38,843 bases of DNA from Chitinophagaceae bacterium. Its GTDB lineage: Bacteria; Bacteroidota; Bacteroidia; Chitinophagales; Chitinophagaceae. A program made the translations under genes and the position numbers. Shown piece by piece: positions 8,698 through 17,009 of the stretch. Position 1 is the stretch's first letter; every line of letters begins with the position of its first letter. The stretch spans positions 1 through 38,843 of the forward strand of contig CANGOX010000024.1 of assembly GCA_947455605.1 (NCBI GenBank), in the 5' to 3' direction. The notes under the pieces are model-generated. The model was not told the origin of the DNA, ran no database searches, and saw nothing but the letters and a program-made list of their open reading frames with translations.

Positions 8698-9519
8698 TTA
8701 TTCATAAAGATAATTACGCAGATAAGGAAACAGCCCGGCATATTGCTCCGTTGTAACCTGCTTTTTGCTGTTGGTACTGATATTGCTAAAGCCTGCACCT
8801 TGTGGAGTACTTATGTAACTGTCATTCCCCATATTTATGAAGCCATTAACCAAAAAATAATCCACGGCTTTGGGTGAGAAGAGATTGCAGAGATAAAAAT
8901 TCTCCTCAACCAGTTCCGGGTCGTTATAAATAAATAATAACTGGTTGGGTGAACGCATCAAGTTGGTAGTTGAAAGATATCTAAACTGACAATACCGAAT
9001 ATACGCAGGCCGGTAAGTTCCCTGGTAAGTATAGCACTCATAAAGATTCCCGTTAGCATATGCGGGAATGATCCTGTAAGTTTTCTCATTCGCTTTGCTG
9101 TACAATATTGAATCCAATTGGGTTCTGCTATCCCCATGATAAAAGAAGAATTTTTGCTTAACGAGTGAATCCTTTCCATTGATTGTATTATGCACCAGGA
9201 TCTTTACCGGTAAGGAAGAATCATTTAAGAAATACTCAACATAGGTTTGTAAAGCATTGTTATAAAATACTGCTTTTACGTAATTGGTTTGATAAGTATA
9301 GGTGTTTCGCAATACAGCTTTGCTGGTGATCTTACCCATAGTATCTGTGAAGTAGATTTCACTGATCTGGTCGTTCAGGTATTTGCACGCGTATTTGTGT
9401 GTACTGTCGGAGAAGCCCAACATTTTATATACCGGCTCTGCCGGGGGAGTTGATTTACGGCAGCCCCCAAATAGAAAACATAAAGAGTATAAGACAAGGC
9501 AGATTAGCACCGTTTTCAT
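8698..9519 (-). CDS. Predicted lipoprotein of unknown function
   Basis: I do not recognise this gene. From the ATG at 9517-9519 it encodes 273 residues. The start is MKTVLICLVLYSLCFLFGGC, a lipoprotein signal ending in a Cys (GGC), which argues against the longer upstream start that would overlap nth. The rest is rich in Tyr, Asn and Ser and predicted to be mostly beta strand, with repeated phrases such as ISEIYFTDTMGKI and SLPVKILVHN. These resemble Rhs/DUF4595-like beta repeats common in Bacteroidota lipoproteins. It follows nth by 23 bases on the same strand. Function and substrate are unknown. Confidence 0.72.
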   Translation of the reverse strand: MKTVLICLVLYSLCFLFGGCRKSTPPAEPVYKMLGFSDSTHKYACKYLNDQISEIYFTDTMGKITSKAVLRNTYTYQTNYVKAVFYNNALQTYVEYFLNDSSLPVKILVHNTINGKDSLVKQKFFFYHGDSRTQLDSILYSKANEKTYRIIPAYANGNLYECYTYQGTYRPAYIRYCQFRYLSTTNLMRSPNQLLFIYNDPELVEENFYLCNLFSPKAVDYFLVNGFINMGNDSYISTPQGAGFSNISTNSKKQVTTEQYAGLFPYLRNYLYE

Positions 9520-9542
9520 ACAGTAATTTATGAAATATCTTT

Positions 9543-10187
9543 TCAGCGGGCGATACTTTCGTAGTACTTGCACCAATCCTTCAATACACAGTGCTCACAT
9601 TTGGGAGTGCGGGCCAGACAAACATAACGGCCATGCAAGATGAGCCAGTGATGGGCCTTGTGTACCAGTTCTTTAGGAATATGTTTGATCAGTTCTTTTT
9701 CAACTGCCAAGGGTGTAGATGCTTTTTGTGTAACCAAACCCAATCGTTTACTTACTCTAAACACATGTGTATCAACGGCCATATTGGGTTGCTGATCTAT
9801 CACACTTGTAATTACATTCGCCGTTTTTCTTCCTACACCCGGCAACAGTACCAGCTCATCAACCGTCATGGGTACCTCCCCTCCAAATTTATCGAGAAGC
9901 ATATTGGCCATGCCGATCAGGTGTTTGGTTTTATTGTTGGGATATGAAATGCTTCTGATCAAAGGGAATAATTCATCAAACGTAGCTTTCGCCATTTTTT
10001 GTGGTACGGGATATTTTTCGAAGATGGCGGGTGTGGTGAGATTTACACGCTTATCGGTGCATTGGGCAGAAAGAATTACAGCTACAAGCAGTTGATACGG
10101 GTTATCATACAACAATTCCGTTTCCGCATCGGGAACATTCTTCTGAAAATAATCGAGGATATATGTGTAGCGTTCTTTTTTCGTCAT
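9543..10187 (-). CDS. nth: Endonuclease III (DNA glycosylase/AP lyase)
   Basis: A 214-residue protein from the ATG at 10185-10187. The in-frame TTG nine bases upstream is less likely. It has the helix-hairpin-helix LLPGVGRKTANV with the catalytic Lys, and the catalytic Asp in VDTHVFRV. The C-terminal [4Fe-4S] cluster motif Cys-x6-Cys-x2-Cys-x5-Cys ends the protein (CLARTPKCEHCVLKDWC). It excises oxidised pyrimidines and cleaves at abasic sites during base-excision repair. Length and motif order are those of the family. A GCGCCTTTGCG palindrome separates it from the esterase gene upstream on the same strand. Confidence 0.96.
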   Translation of the reverse strand: MTKKERYTYILDYFQKNVPDAETELLYDNPYQLLVAVILSAQCTDKRVNLTTPAIFEKYPVPQKMAKATFDELFPLIRSISYPNNKTKHLIGMANMLLDKFGGEVPMTVDELVLLPGVGRKTANVITSVIDQQPNMAVDTHVFRVSKRLGLVTQKASTPLAVEKELIKHIPKELVHKAHHWLILHGRYVCLARTPKCEHCVLKDWCKYYESIAR

Positions 10188-10205
10188 TAAATACAAATGG
10201 TTTTG

Positions 10206-10262
10206 CTGCGCCCTTGCGCCTTTGCGAGATTTTTTTTTGCACGCAAAGGCGCAAGGGCGCAG
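10206..10262. repeat. Perfect palindrome, GCGCCTTTGCG family
   Basis: Arms 10206-10226 and 10242-10262 are perfect 21-base complements around a T-rich loop. The right arm ends 7 bases from the stop codon of the esterase gene. On the minus strand the hairpin follows the esterase stop directly. Confidence 0.9.
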
Positions 10263-10268
10263 ATTTAT

Positions 10269-11156
10269 TTAGTATTGATGGAAACTATCTCCGATAAATT
10301 TTAAAGCGTCGGTAATGCCAGTGCGCCAGTAGGTCCAGGTATGGGCGCCATCGCGTACGCGGTATTCATGAGGCACTTTCTTTTCTGATAATGCAATATG
10401 TAACAAACAATTCCCCTTCGTTAAGAAATCGTCATCCCCGCAATCGATCCAGTAGCGTACTTTTTTCAGGTCGTCTGCTGATTTCGTTTCTACTATTTTC
10501 AGGATCGAATTATCATACCAGTTTTTGGTAAGGCGGTCTTTCCCCTTCAGATCACGGCCGTATAACTGGCCAAAAGTTCTTGCCCAGCTGGCTTCAGGAG
10601 AGCTGATCACTGCATCATCATCAAACACTGCGGCACTCAAAGGTGCTGCAGCAGCAAATAATTCAGGGTGCTTCATAGAAAGGATCAATGTGCCATATCC
10701 ACCCATAGATAATCCTGCTACACCCCGATATTTTTTTTCTGCTTTGATATGGTAGGTCTTCTCTATGGTTGGCATGAATTCTTTCACAAAGAAATCCTCG
10801 TAATTCTCTTTGCCATCATAAGAATTGATATACCAACTCGAATCACCATTTGGCATAATAATGATCATTGGCGGAATGGTTCCTTCAGCCATTGCTTTAT
10901 CTGCATAGCGGTTGATCTCTCCAAACTGCAACCATCCTGTATTATCATCTGTATAACCATGCAGTAGATACACAACGGGATAGTTTCTGTTGGAGGTTTC
11001 ATAATCTGCGGGGAGATAGACAGTATAACGAACATCTTTCCCAAGAATAGTGCTTTTCACAATTCTGGTTTCCAATACTTTGCCGGCAGGTTGCGCATAG
11101 GCAATGGAGATACTGCAACAGAGTATCAGCAATAGTTGATAGCCAACGTTTTTCAT
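10269..11156 (-). CDS. Exported esterase, esterase D/antigen-85-like alpha-beta hydrolase
   Basis: A 295-residue protein with a signal peptide (YQLLLILCCSISIAYAQ). The alpha/beta-hydrolase fold of the feruloyl-esterase/esterase D group is supported by LPADYETSNRNYPVVYLLHG (oxyanion-hole region), the nucleophile elbow GLSMGGYG, an acidic segment DCGDDDFL and a C-terminal His in GAHTWTYW. It probably cleaves an ester of a carbohydrate or small acyl group outside the cytoplasm, and the substrate is unknown. It reads into a perfect palindrome 7 bases after its stop. About 60 bases upstream lies an isolated half-copy of the same repeat. Confidence 0.88.
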   Translation of the reverse strand: MKNVGYQLLLILCCSISIAYAQPAGKVLETRIVKSTILGKDVRYTVYLPADYETSNRNYPVVYLLHGYTDDNTGWLQFGEINRYADKAMAEGTIPPMIIIMPNGDSSWYINSYDGKENYEDFFVKEFMPTIEKTYHIKAEKKYRGVAGLSMGGYGTLILSMKHPELFAAAAPLSAAVFDDDAVISSPEASWARTFGQLYGRDLKGKDRLTKNWYDNSILKIVETKSADDLKKVRYWIDCGDDDFLTKGNCLLHIALSEKKVPHEYRVRDGAHTWTYWRTGITDALKFIGDSFHQY

Positions 11157-11213
11157 ACGGTTGATTTAGTGCAGATAAATGTAGGCGAAAAGAAATTATT
11201 GGAATGTATAATT

Positions 11214-11236
11214 CACGCAGAGGCACAAAGGGGCGG
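11214..11236. repeat. Isolated half-element, GCGCCTTTGCG family
   Basis: CACGCAGAGGCACAAAGGGG matches the right arm at 654-676 at 21 of 23 positions over the whole segment, but no left arm precedes it. It may be a deletion remnant or a single inserted arm, upstream of the esterase gene. Confidence 0.65.
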
Positions 11237-11284
11237 TTTTTTGATGAAATCGTTCAGACCGCACCAGCGTTACGACCGATTGCA

Positions 11285-11512
11285 CTAGCGTCCCGACCCA
11301 TTGGCGGCGTGTTTGAGAATGGCTTTAATCGAGTGTTTGGACGGAGATTTCAGTTTAAGCTTATCCAGTTGCTGTATGGTACGGCGTAATACCTGTAAGC
11401 GGTTAGCAAGGTCCAGGTCAATTTCAAGGGCATCTTCGATCTCGGCGCTTTGCTTAGGTGTACAGTCTTTATATAGATACAGGATCAGGTCCTCTTCTTT
11501 GAATTTTTTCAT
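11285..11512 (-). CDS. Small 75-residue protein, anti-sigma-like N-terminal region
   Basis: I do not recognise a named family with certainty. It is 75 residues, acidic at the start (EEDLILYLYKDCTPKQSAEI) and basic at the end (KHSIKAILKHA). The first half resembles the N-terminal segment of Bacteroidota anti-sigma factors (Leu-Tyr-x-Asp...AEIExAL) but lacks a zinc motif and a membrane segment. It may be a cytoplasmic regulatory peptide. The gene lies about 110 bases downstream of ftsB on the same strand. A degenerate 17-21-base repeat starting GACCG lies directly 3' to its stop. Confidence 0.6.
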   Translation of the reverse strand: MKKFKEEDLILYLYKDCTPKQSAEIEDALEIDLDLANRLQVLRRTIQQLDKLKLKSPSKHSIKAILKHAANGSGR

Positions 11513-11623
11513 AACAGGATTACCACTTAAAATAAGAGGATACGGCGTTTATATAAAACGGGGTTTGTTTCCGTTTATTGTAAAGGCCCTGAAATGAGGC
11601 TGGCCAACGATTTTGGGGGAATT

Positions 11624-11926
11624 TTATTTTTTTTGAGTGGTAGAATCTTCAATAAGGAAGATATCCTCGCCATCTTTCTTCATCAGGTAATGCTCGCGGG
11701 CAAACTTTTCGAGGGCAGCCGGGTTATTCTGCAGGTCTGTGAGTTCTTTTTTGGTCTTTTCTATCTCCTGAACATAATAGCGCTTCTTGATTTCGAGCTT
11801 TTTCAGCTCTTCCTGTCTGTCGCGCTGCTGAAAATAATCCCGTTGATCAAAGAATAACATCCACACCACAAAGAAGCTGAAAGCTACCAGGTATTTGTTG
11901 GTGAGGATGATGAAGATTTTTTTCAT
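11624..11926 (-). CDS. ftsB: Septum formation initiator FtsB/DivIC
   Basis: A 100-residue bitopic protein: short cytoplasmic start, one membrane segment (LVAFSFFVVWMLFFDQ, about 14-29), then a basic/acidic coiled coil (RQEELKKLEIKKRYYVQEIE) and the conserved AREHYLMKKDGEDIF near the end. This is the FtsB/DivIC pattern. In the divisome it bridges FtsQ/DivIB and FtsL and activates septal peptidoglycan synthesis. It lies downstream of enolase on the same strand, which is also the eno-ftsB order known in several bacteria. A palindrome of the GTGAGTAGT family separates the two here. Confidence 0.88.
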   Translation of the reverse strand: MKKIFIILTNKYLVAFSFFVVWMLFFDQRDYFQQRDRQEELKKLEIKKRYYVQEIEKTKKELTDLQNNPAALEKFAREHYLMKKDGEDIFLIEDSTTQKK

Positions 11927-12014
11927 TCAGATGATAGTTGATTGGCGGATGCTGGATAAAAATAGAGATTAACTAATTATCCTTAGTGAAAAACTAATCA
12001 ACAGATGTGAAAAG

Positions 12015-12073
12015 GTGAGTTGTGAGTAGTCAGTTGTGAGTTTAATTCTCACTACTGACTACTCACAACTCAC
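12015..12073. repeat. Word-iterated palindrome, GTGAGTAGT family
   Basis: Arms 12015-12040 and 12048-12073 match over 26 positions with one mismatch and a 7-base loop. The right arm ends 6 bases from the enolase stop codon. It shares its words almost base for base with 4232-4289 and 24285-24365. Confidence 0.9.
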
Positions 12074-12078
12074 AAAAA

Positions 12079-13440
<1,362 letters not shown>

Positions 13441-13450
13441 TTACGGGCTT

Positions 13451-13948
13451 TTATGGTTTGAAATCGTGCAGAGGACCGATGGTTTTCCGCATAAATACCT
13501 CATTATGGCCTTTTATGATATAGTCCCTGATCTCGCCGATCACTTCGTACCCCATACGCTGGTATAGGTTCAAAGCCCCGCTATTAAAGGAAGAGGCGCA
13601 GATGAACACATTCGGACTCAGCTTGAATATCAGTTCTTCCACATACCTGATCGCTGCTTCACCAAGTCCTCTGCGGCGGGCCTGCTCAGAAATAACGATC
13701 GTTTGTATGTATCCGGTAAAAGCTCCTTTCAGCTTGATCATAATAAAGCCCAAGCGCTCTTCGCCTTCTTTCAGCAGGTACACGTCGCTTAAAGGATCTT
13801 CCAATAATTTAATGGAATGATCATAATTGCGCTGCAAAGTGATCCAGGGTTCATTCAATGCCATCAGCTGTGCGCACCATTGGAGGTCTTCCGTATCAGA
13901 AGTTTTTCCGATCGAAACAGGTGAATGTATACCGGGTAAGTACTCCAT
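13451..13948 (-). CDS. GNAT-family N-acetyltransferase
   Basis: A 165-residue product from the ATG at 13946-13948. The longer in-frame extension is encoded by a palindromic repeat and is therefore probably not translated. The GNAT acetyl-CoA motif Q/RxxGxG/A is seen as QARRRGLGEAAI, followed by LNLYQRMGYEVIGE, the conserved C-terminal strand-helix region. It transfers an acetyl group from acetyl-CoA to an amine, but the substrate is unknown. The gene lies about 80 bases upstream of enolase on the same strand and could be co-transcribed. Confidence 0.85.
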   Translation of the reverse strand: MEYLPGIHSPVSIGKTSDTEDLQWCAQLMALNEPWITLQRNYDHSIKLLEDPLSDVYLLKEGEERLGFIMIKLKGAFTGYIQTIVISEQARRRGLGEAAIRYVEELIFKLSPNVFICASSFNSGALNLYQRMGYEVIGEIRDYIIKGHNEVFMRKTIGPLHDFKP

Positions 13949-13955
13949 ATTATTC

Positions 13956-14026
13956 GCGTAACCTTGCACCCTTGCAACTTTGCGGTTAAGCTGCTTACCG
14001 CAAAGTTGCAAGGGCACGAGGGTTCG
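13956..14026. repeat. Word-iterated palindrome (CCTTGCAACTTTGCG words)
   Basis: The core arms CCCTTGCAACTTTGCGGT (13969-13986) and its reverse complement (13997-14014) match perfectly over 18 bases. The outer arms extend imperfectly to 13956 and 14026. The acetyltransferase start lies 8 bases from one end and the ABC ATPase stop 27 bases from the other. Confidence 0.88.
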
Positions 14027-14052
14027 CTAAGATATTAAAGATTGGGAACTTA

Positions 14053-14958
14053 TTAATGAGTGAGTGAACGGAATACTTCTTCCAGACTATGGCCTTCTGA
14101 TTGCAGAGAAATGATATTGAGATTATTCTCAACTGCTAGGTTTAATAATTGTTTTCGAACAACATCAGGGTTAGAAGTATGGAGTGTAAAGTTTGAAGTC
14201 TGGAGTTCCTCAACCATTTTAACCTCCTTTAACCCTTTTAACAAGGCAACATCCACAGCTTCCTGAAACCTAACACTCACCACATGTCTATCACTCTTAC
14301 TTCTCTGCAGATTTTTTAAGCTGTCATCCGCCACAATATTGCCTTTGTTGATGATGATCACCCGGTCACAGATCGCTTCTACTTCCTGAAGGATATGTGA
14401 GGAGAAAAGAACGGTTTTGTTTTGTCCCTGTTGCTTGATCACATTACGGATCTCAATGATCTGGTTGGGATCGAGTCCACTTGTAGGTTCATCCAAAATC
14501 AATACTTCCGGATCATGGATCAAAGCTGCCGCCAAACCCACACGTTGTTTATATCCTTTTGATAATTGCCCGATCTTCTTTTTGGATTCAACAATTAAGC
14601 CGGTAAGTGTGATCACTTTTTCAACAGCCGATTTTATATCTTTTAATTCATGAACACCTCCCACAAAAGCAAGGTATTCGCGTACATACATATCCAGGTA
14701 CAAAGGATTGGCTTCAGGCAGGTAACCGATCTTCTTTTTAACCGCTATGGGATCGGCTGTTACATCCAGTCCGCAAACCAAGGCTGTACCGCTATCCGGT
14801 TGCAGATAGCCGGTGATCATTTTCATGGTTGTGCTCTTACCTGCACCATTGGGGCCCAGAAAACCAACGATCTCTCCCTTGTTTACTTTGAAAGAAACAT
14901 GATTGACCGCTTTTTGCTCACCGTATTGTTTGAGTAATAAAGAAACTTCAATGGACAT
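14053..14958 (-). CDS. ABC transporter ATPase, GldA/NatA-like
   Basis: A 301-residue ATPase from the ATG at 14956-14958 (MSIEVSLLLKQYGEQKAV). It has Walker A GPNGAGKST, the signature LSKGYKQRVGL, Walker B VLILDEPTSGLDP and the switch His in SSHILQEV. The sequence resembles GldA, the ATPase of the gliding/export ABC system, and other NatA-like drug or sodium exporters. No GldF/GldG permease is adjacent. After the ATPase domain (residues about 236-262) an in-frame segment is encoded by the AAGTCTGGAGTGAG word and the TTTAACC word, which are intergenic-element words. This looks like a variable linker before the C-terminal accessory domain. Confidence 0.85.
   Translation of the reverse strand: MSIEVSLLLKQYGEQKAVNHVSFKVNKGEIVGFLGPNGAGKSTTMKMITGYLQPDSGTALVCGLDVTADPIAVKKKIGYLPEANPLYLDMYVREYLAFVGGVHELKDIKSAVEKVITLTGLIVESKKKIGQLSKGYKQRVGLAAALIHDPEVLILDEPTSGLDPNQIIEIRNVIKQQGQNKTVLFSSHILQEVEAICDRVIIINKGNIVADDSLKNLQRSKSDRHVVSVRFQEAVDVALLKGLKEVKMVEELQTSNFTLHTSNPDVVRKQLLNLAVENNLNIISLQSEGHSLEEVFRSLTH
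14175..14250. repeat. Intragenic element words inside the ABC ATPase gene
   Basis: On the plus strand, words of the form AAGTCTGGAGTGTAAAGT (14178-14205) adjoin TTTAACCTCCTTTAACCC (14218-14240). The first word also forms the E1-linker element. The second matches the intergenic family at 21303-21398. Both are read through in frame on the minus strand. Confidence 0.7.
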
Positions 14959-15084
14959 ACCGCCTTGTTTGCACCAAAAATACCGCAATGAGGGCAAATA
15001 TGCAGATTGTTTATGGGTTAAGGGTTTGGTAAGATTCGCTTAATTTTAAAACAGATTACTTCTGCACCATTTAAAATCAGTTAT

Positions 15085-15597
15085 ATGAGAAAGGGGATAC
15101 TCCTGTTGTTTTTAACCGCATCTCTTTGGGCACAGGCACAATCGCCGGAAGAAAAATTAAAAGCGCTGGGAATTGTTTTACCGGAAGTGCAGTCACCCAT
15201 TGCCAGTTATGTGAATGTGGTTCGTACCGGTAATCTTTTGTATCTCTCCGGAAAAGGCCCTGTACAGACCGATGGGAAATATGCAACGGGAAAGTTGGGG
15301 AAAGATATGACGATCGAAGAAGGTTATCAGGCTGCAAGACTTACGGCCATCATGCAGATTGCCGTGTTAAAAAAAGAACTGGGCGATCTCTCTAAATTAA
15401 AACGAATTGTAAAAGTGCTGGGTATGGTAAACTGCACAGAAGATTTTGCAGATCAACCCAAAGTGATCAATGGCTTTTCAGATCTGATGGTGGCCATTTT
15501 TGGCGAAAAGGGGAAACATGCCCGTTCTGCTGTTGGGATGTATGCACTTCCTTTTCATCTGCCTGTGGAAGTGGAGATGATTGTGGAAGTGGAATGA
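15085..15597 (+). CDS. RidA-family protein with a signal peptide
   Basis: A 170-residue protein with an N-terminal signal peptide (RKGILLLFLTASLWAQAQ). A RidA/YjgF fold follows: VVRTGNLLYLSGKGPVQTDGK, TIEEGYQAARLTAIMQIAVL and the C-terminal ARSAVGMYALPFHLPVEVEMI. The Arg corresponds to the conserved active-site Arg of RidA enamine deaminases. Cytoplasmic RidA hydrolyses reactive enamine/imine intermediates. An exported version suggests a different or unknown role in the periplasm. It is a single gene, convergent with the DUF1501 gene. A 21-base palindrome starts 11 bases after its stop. Confidence 0.88.
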   Translation: MRKGILLLFLTASLWAQAQSPEEKLKALGIVLPEVQSPIASYVNVVRTGNLLYLSGKGPVQTDGKYATGKLGKDMTIEEGYQAARLTAIMQIAVLKKELGDLSKLKRIVKVLGMVNCTEDFADQPKVINGFSDLMVAIFGEKGKHARSAVGMYALPFHLPVEVEMIVEVE

Positions 15598-15607
15598 TCA
15601 TAAAAGC

Positions 15608-15663
15608 AAAGCCGCAGATTCGCAGATTGTTTCTTAGAAAGTAATCTGTGAATCTGCGGCTTT
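15608..15663. repeat. Palindrome between convergent genes (GCCGCAGATTC words)
   Basis: AAAGCCGCAGATTCGCAGATT (15608-15628) pairs with 15643-15663 over 21 positions, with a single G:T deviation. The loop is 14 bases. Both stems end in A/T runs, so it may also work as a bidirectional terminator for RidA and the DUF1501 gene. Confidence 0.88.
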
Positions 15664-15680
15664 ATTCAACTTGCGATTTC

Positions 15681-16940
15681 TCACCCTTTCATCAACCCTA
15701 ACGATTGACCCTCCCAGGTAGGAAACAATTTCTTGTTATCATTAATATTCAAATGCCCGTTCGCCACCGAACTGAACACGGAACGGAAATCGGTACTTAC
15801 CGGCAGATCACGTCCATCTTCCAGATCTTCTTTAGCGAGTGATTTGATATTGTTGTACACCTTTCCTCCCTGCACATCATTACCCAATACAAACAAACAA
15901 CTGGCACGGCCATGATCGGTACCACCGGTGCCGTTCTGGTGGGCGGTGCGGCCAAATTCTGTCATGGTCATTACGGTTACATCATCCTGGTGTGCATCCA
16001 TGTCTTTCCAGAAAGCAGCAATACAATCACTGAAATCTTTCAGGTTACGCGCCAATGCGCCATTGGCGGCACCCTGGTTAAAGTGCGTATCCCATCCGCC
16101 ACTCTCTGCAAATGCTACTTCCATTCCCACCTCCATCTTAATTAAAGTAGCGATCTGTTTTAAAGAATTACCCAACGCAGAATTTGGATACAACACTCCA
16201 TTCGCGGGCTGGTAATTTTTTATATTGTTCACATTCAGCATCTTCATCGCATCAAAACTTTCTTTTCCGGTTTTGTTCAGGATCTGGCTGGATGTCTGAT
16301 CATATAACTGTTCAAACGATTTAGAAGCCAGATTGGATGCAAACGGGTTACCGCGCATCTGTATGGCAAATTCCTGCAGGTTATTGATAGCAAGCGATTC
16401 ATTATCGCCATACAAACTTCTTGGTAGCGAACTTGTTAAACTTACTGCACGAAAAGGTGTGCCTTCATGCCCTAATAAACCCACAGCCCTGTTCAACCAG
16501 CCACTGCCTGTGCTTTTACTGAATGGGGTTCCGCTCTCCATATAATCCTGTGCATCAAAATGGCTTCGGGTGGTGTTGGGGCTTCCCACTCCATGCACAA
16601 TGGCCATTCTTCCTTCACGAAAGAATGGTGTGAATGCATCGAGTGAAGGATGCAAACCAAAACGTCCATCCAGATCGATCATCTTGCCTTCTGTTTCCGC
16701 AGGGCTCATGTATAGGGTGGGACGTAAAGTTTTCAGATTGGGATCTGTATACGGACTCACTGCCATCAATCCATCCATCGCACCGCGTTGGAAAATACAA
16801 ACGAGTACTTTATTTTTTTTATAGGGCGATAAGATCTTGCGGCTGTCCGCGGCCCTGGCAATAAAAGTGGGTACGCCACCCATACCTGCAGCAAACAGCG
16901 CTAATGCGCCAGATTTCATGAATGCTCTGCGATCTACCAT
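15681..16940 (-). CDS. DUF1501 family exported protein
   Basis: A 419-residue product from the ATG at 16938-16940. The longer in-frame start reads into a palindrome. The N-terminus carries a twin-arginine signal (VDRRAFMKSGALALFAAGMG). The alkaline-phosphatase-like fold of DUF1501 is supported by VCIFQRGAMDGLMAV, HFDAQDYMESG, GGWDTHFNQGA, TMTEFGRTAHQNGTGGTDHG and a TDFRSVFSSV close. Metal-binding residues are likely in the Asp/His motifs. It forms a pair with the upstream DUF1800 gene, with no overlap and about 70 bases between. The pair is very common in Bacteroidota and Planctomycetota, but the substrate is not established. Confidence 0.9.
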   Translation of the reverse strand: MVDRRAFMKSGALALFAAGMGGVPTFIARAADSRKILSPYKKNKVLVCIFQRGAMDGLMAVSPYTDPNLKTLRPTLYMSPAETEGKMIDLDGRFGLHPSLDAFTPFFREGRMAIVHGVGSPNTTRSHFDAQDYMESGTPFSKSTGSGWLNRAVGLLGHEGTPFRAVSLTSSLPRSLYGDNESLAINNLQEFAIQMRGNPFASNLASKSFEQLYDQTSSQILNKTGKESFDAMKMLNVNNIKNYQPANGVLYPNSALGNSLKQIATLIKMEVGMEVAFAESGGWDTHFNQGAANGALARNLKDFSDCIAAFWKDMDAHQDDVTVMTMTEFGRTAHQNGTGGTDHGRASCLFVLGNDVQGGKVYNNIKSLAKEDLEDGRDLPVSTDFRSVFSSVANGHLNINDNKKLFPTWEGQSLGLMKG

Positions 16941-16954
16941 ATTGATTATTTTAT

Positions 16955-17006
16955 TGCGTCTCTGTGCCTTTGCGAGAAAATTTGCACGCAAAGGCGCAAG
17001 GGAGCA
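16955..17006. repeat. Diverged palindrome, GCGCCTTTGCG family
   Basis: Left arm 16955-16974 (TGCGTCTCTGTGCCTTTGCG) and right arm 16987-17006 are related by reverse complement at the loop side and diverge outward. The right arm ends 4 bases from the stop of the DUF1800 gene. Confidence 0.75.
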
Positions 17007-17009
17007 GTT

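Noticed and set aside
13949..14017. N-terminal extension of the GNAT protein
   Set aside because: It would be translated from a palindromic repeat, and a good ATG lies downstream at the expected GNAT start.
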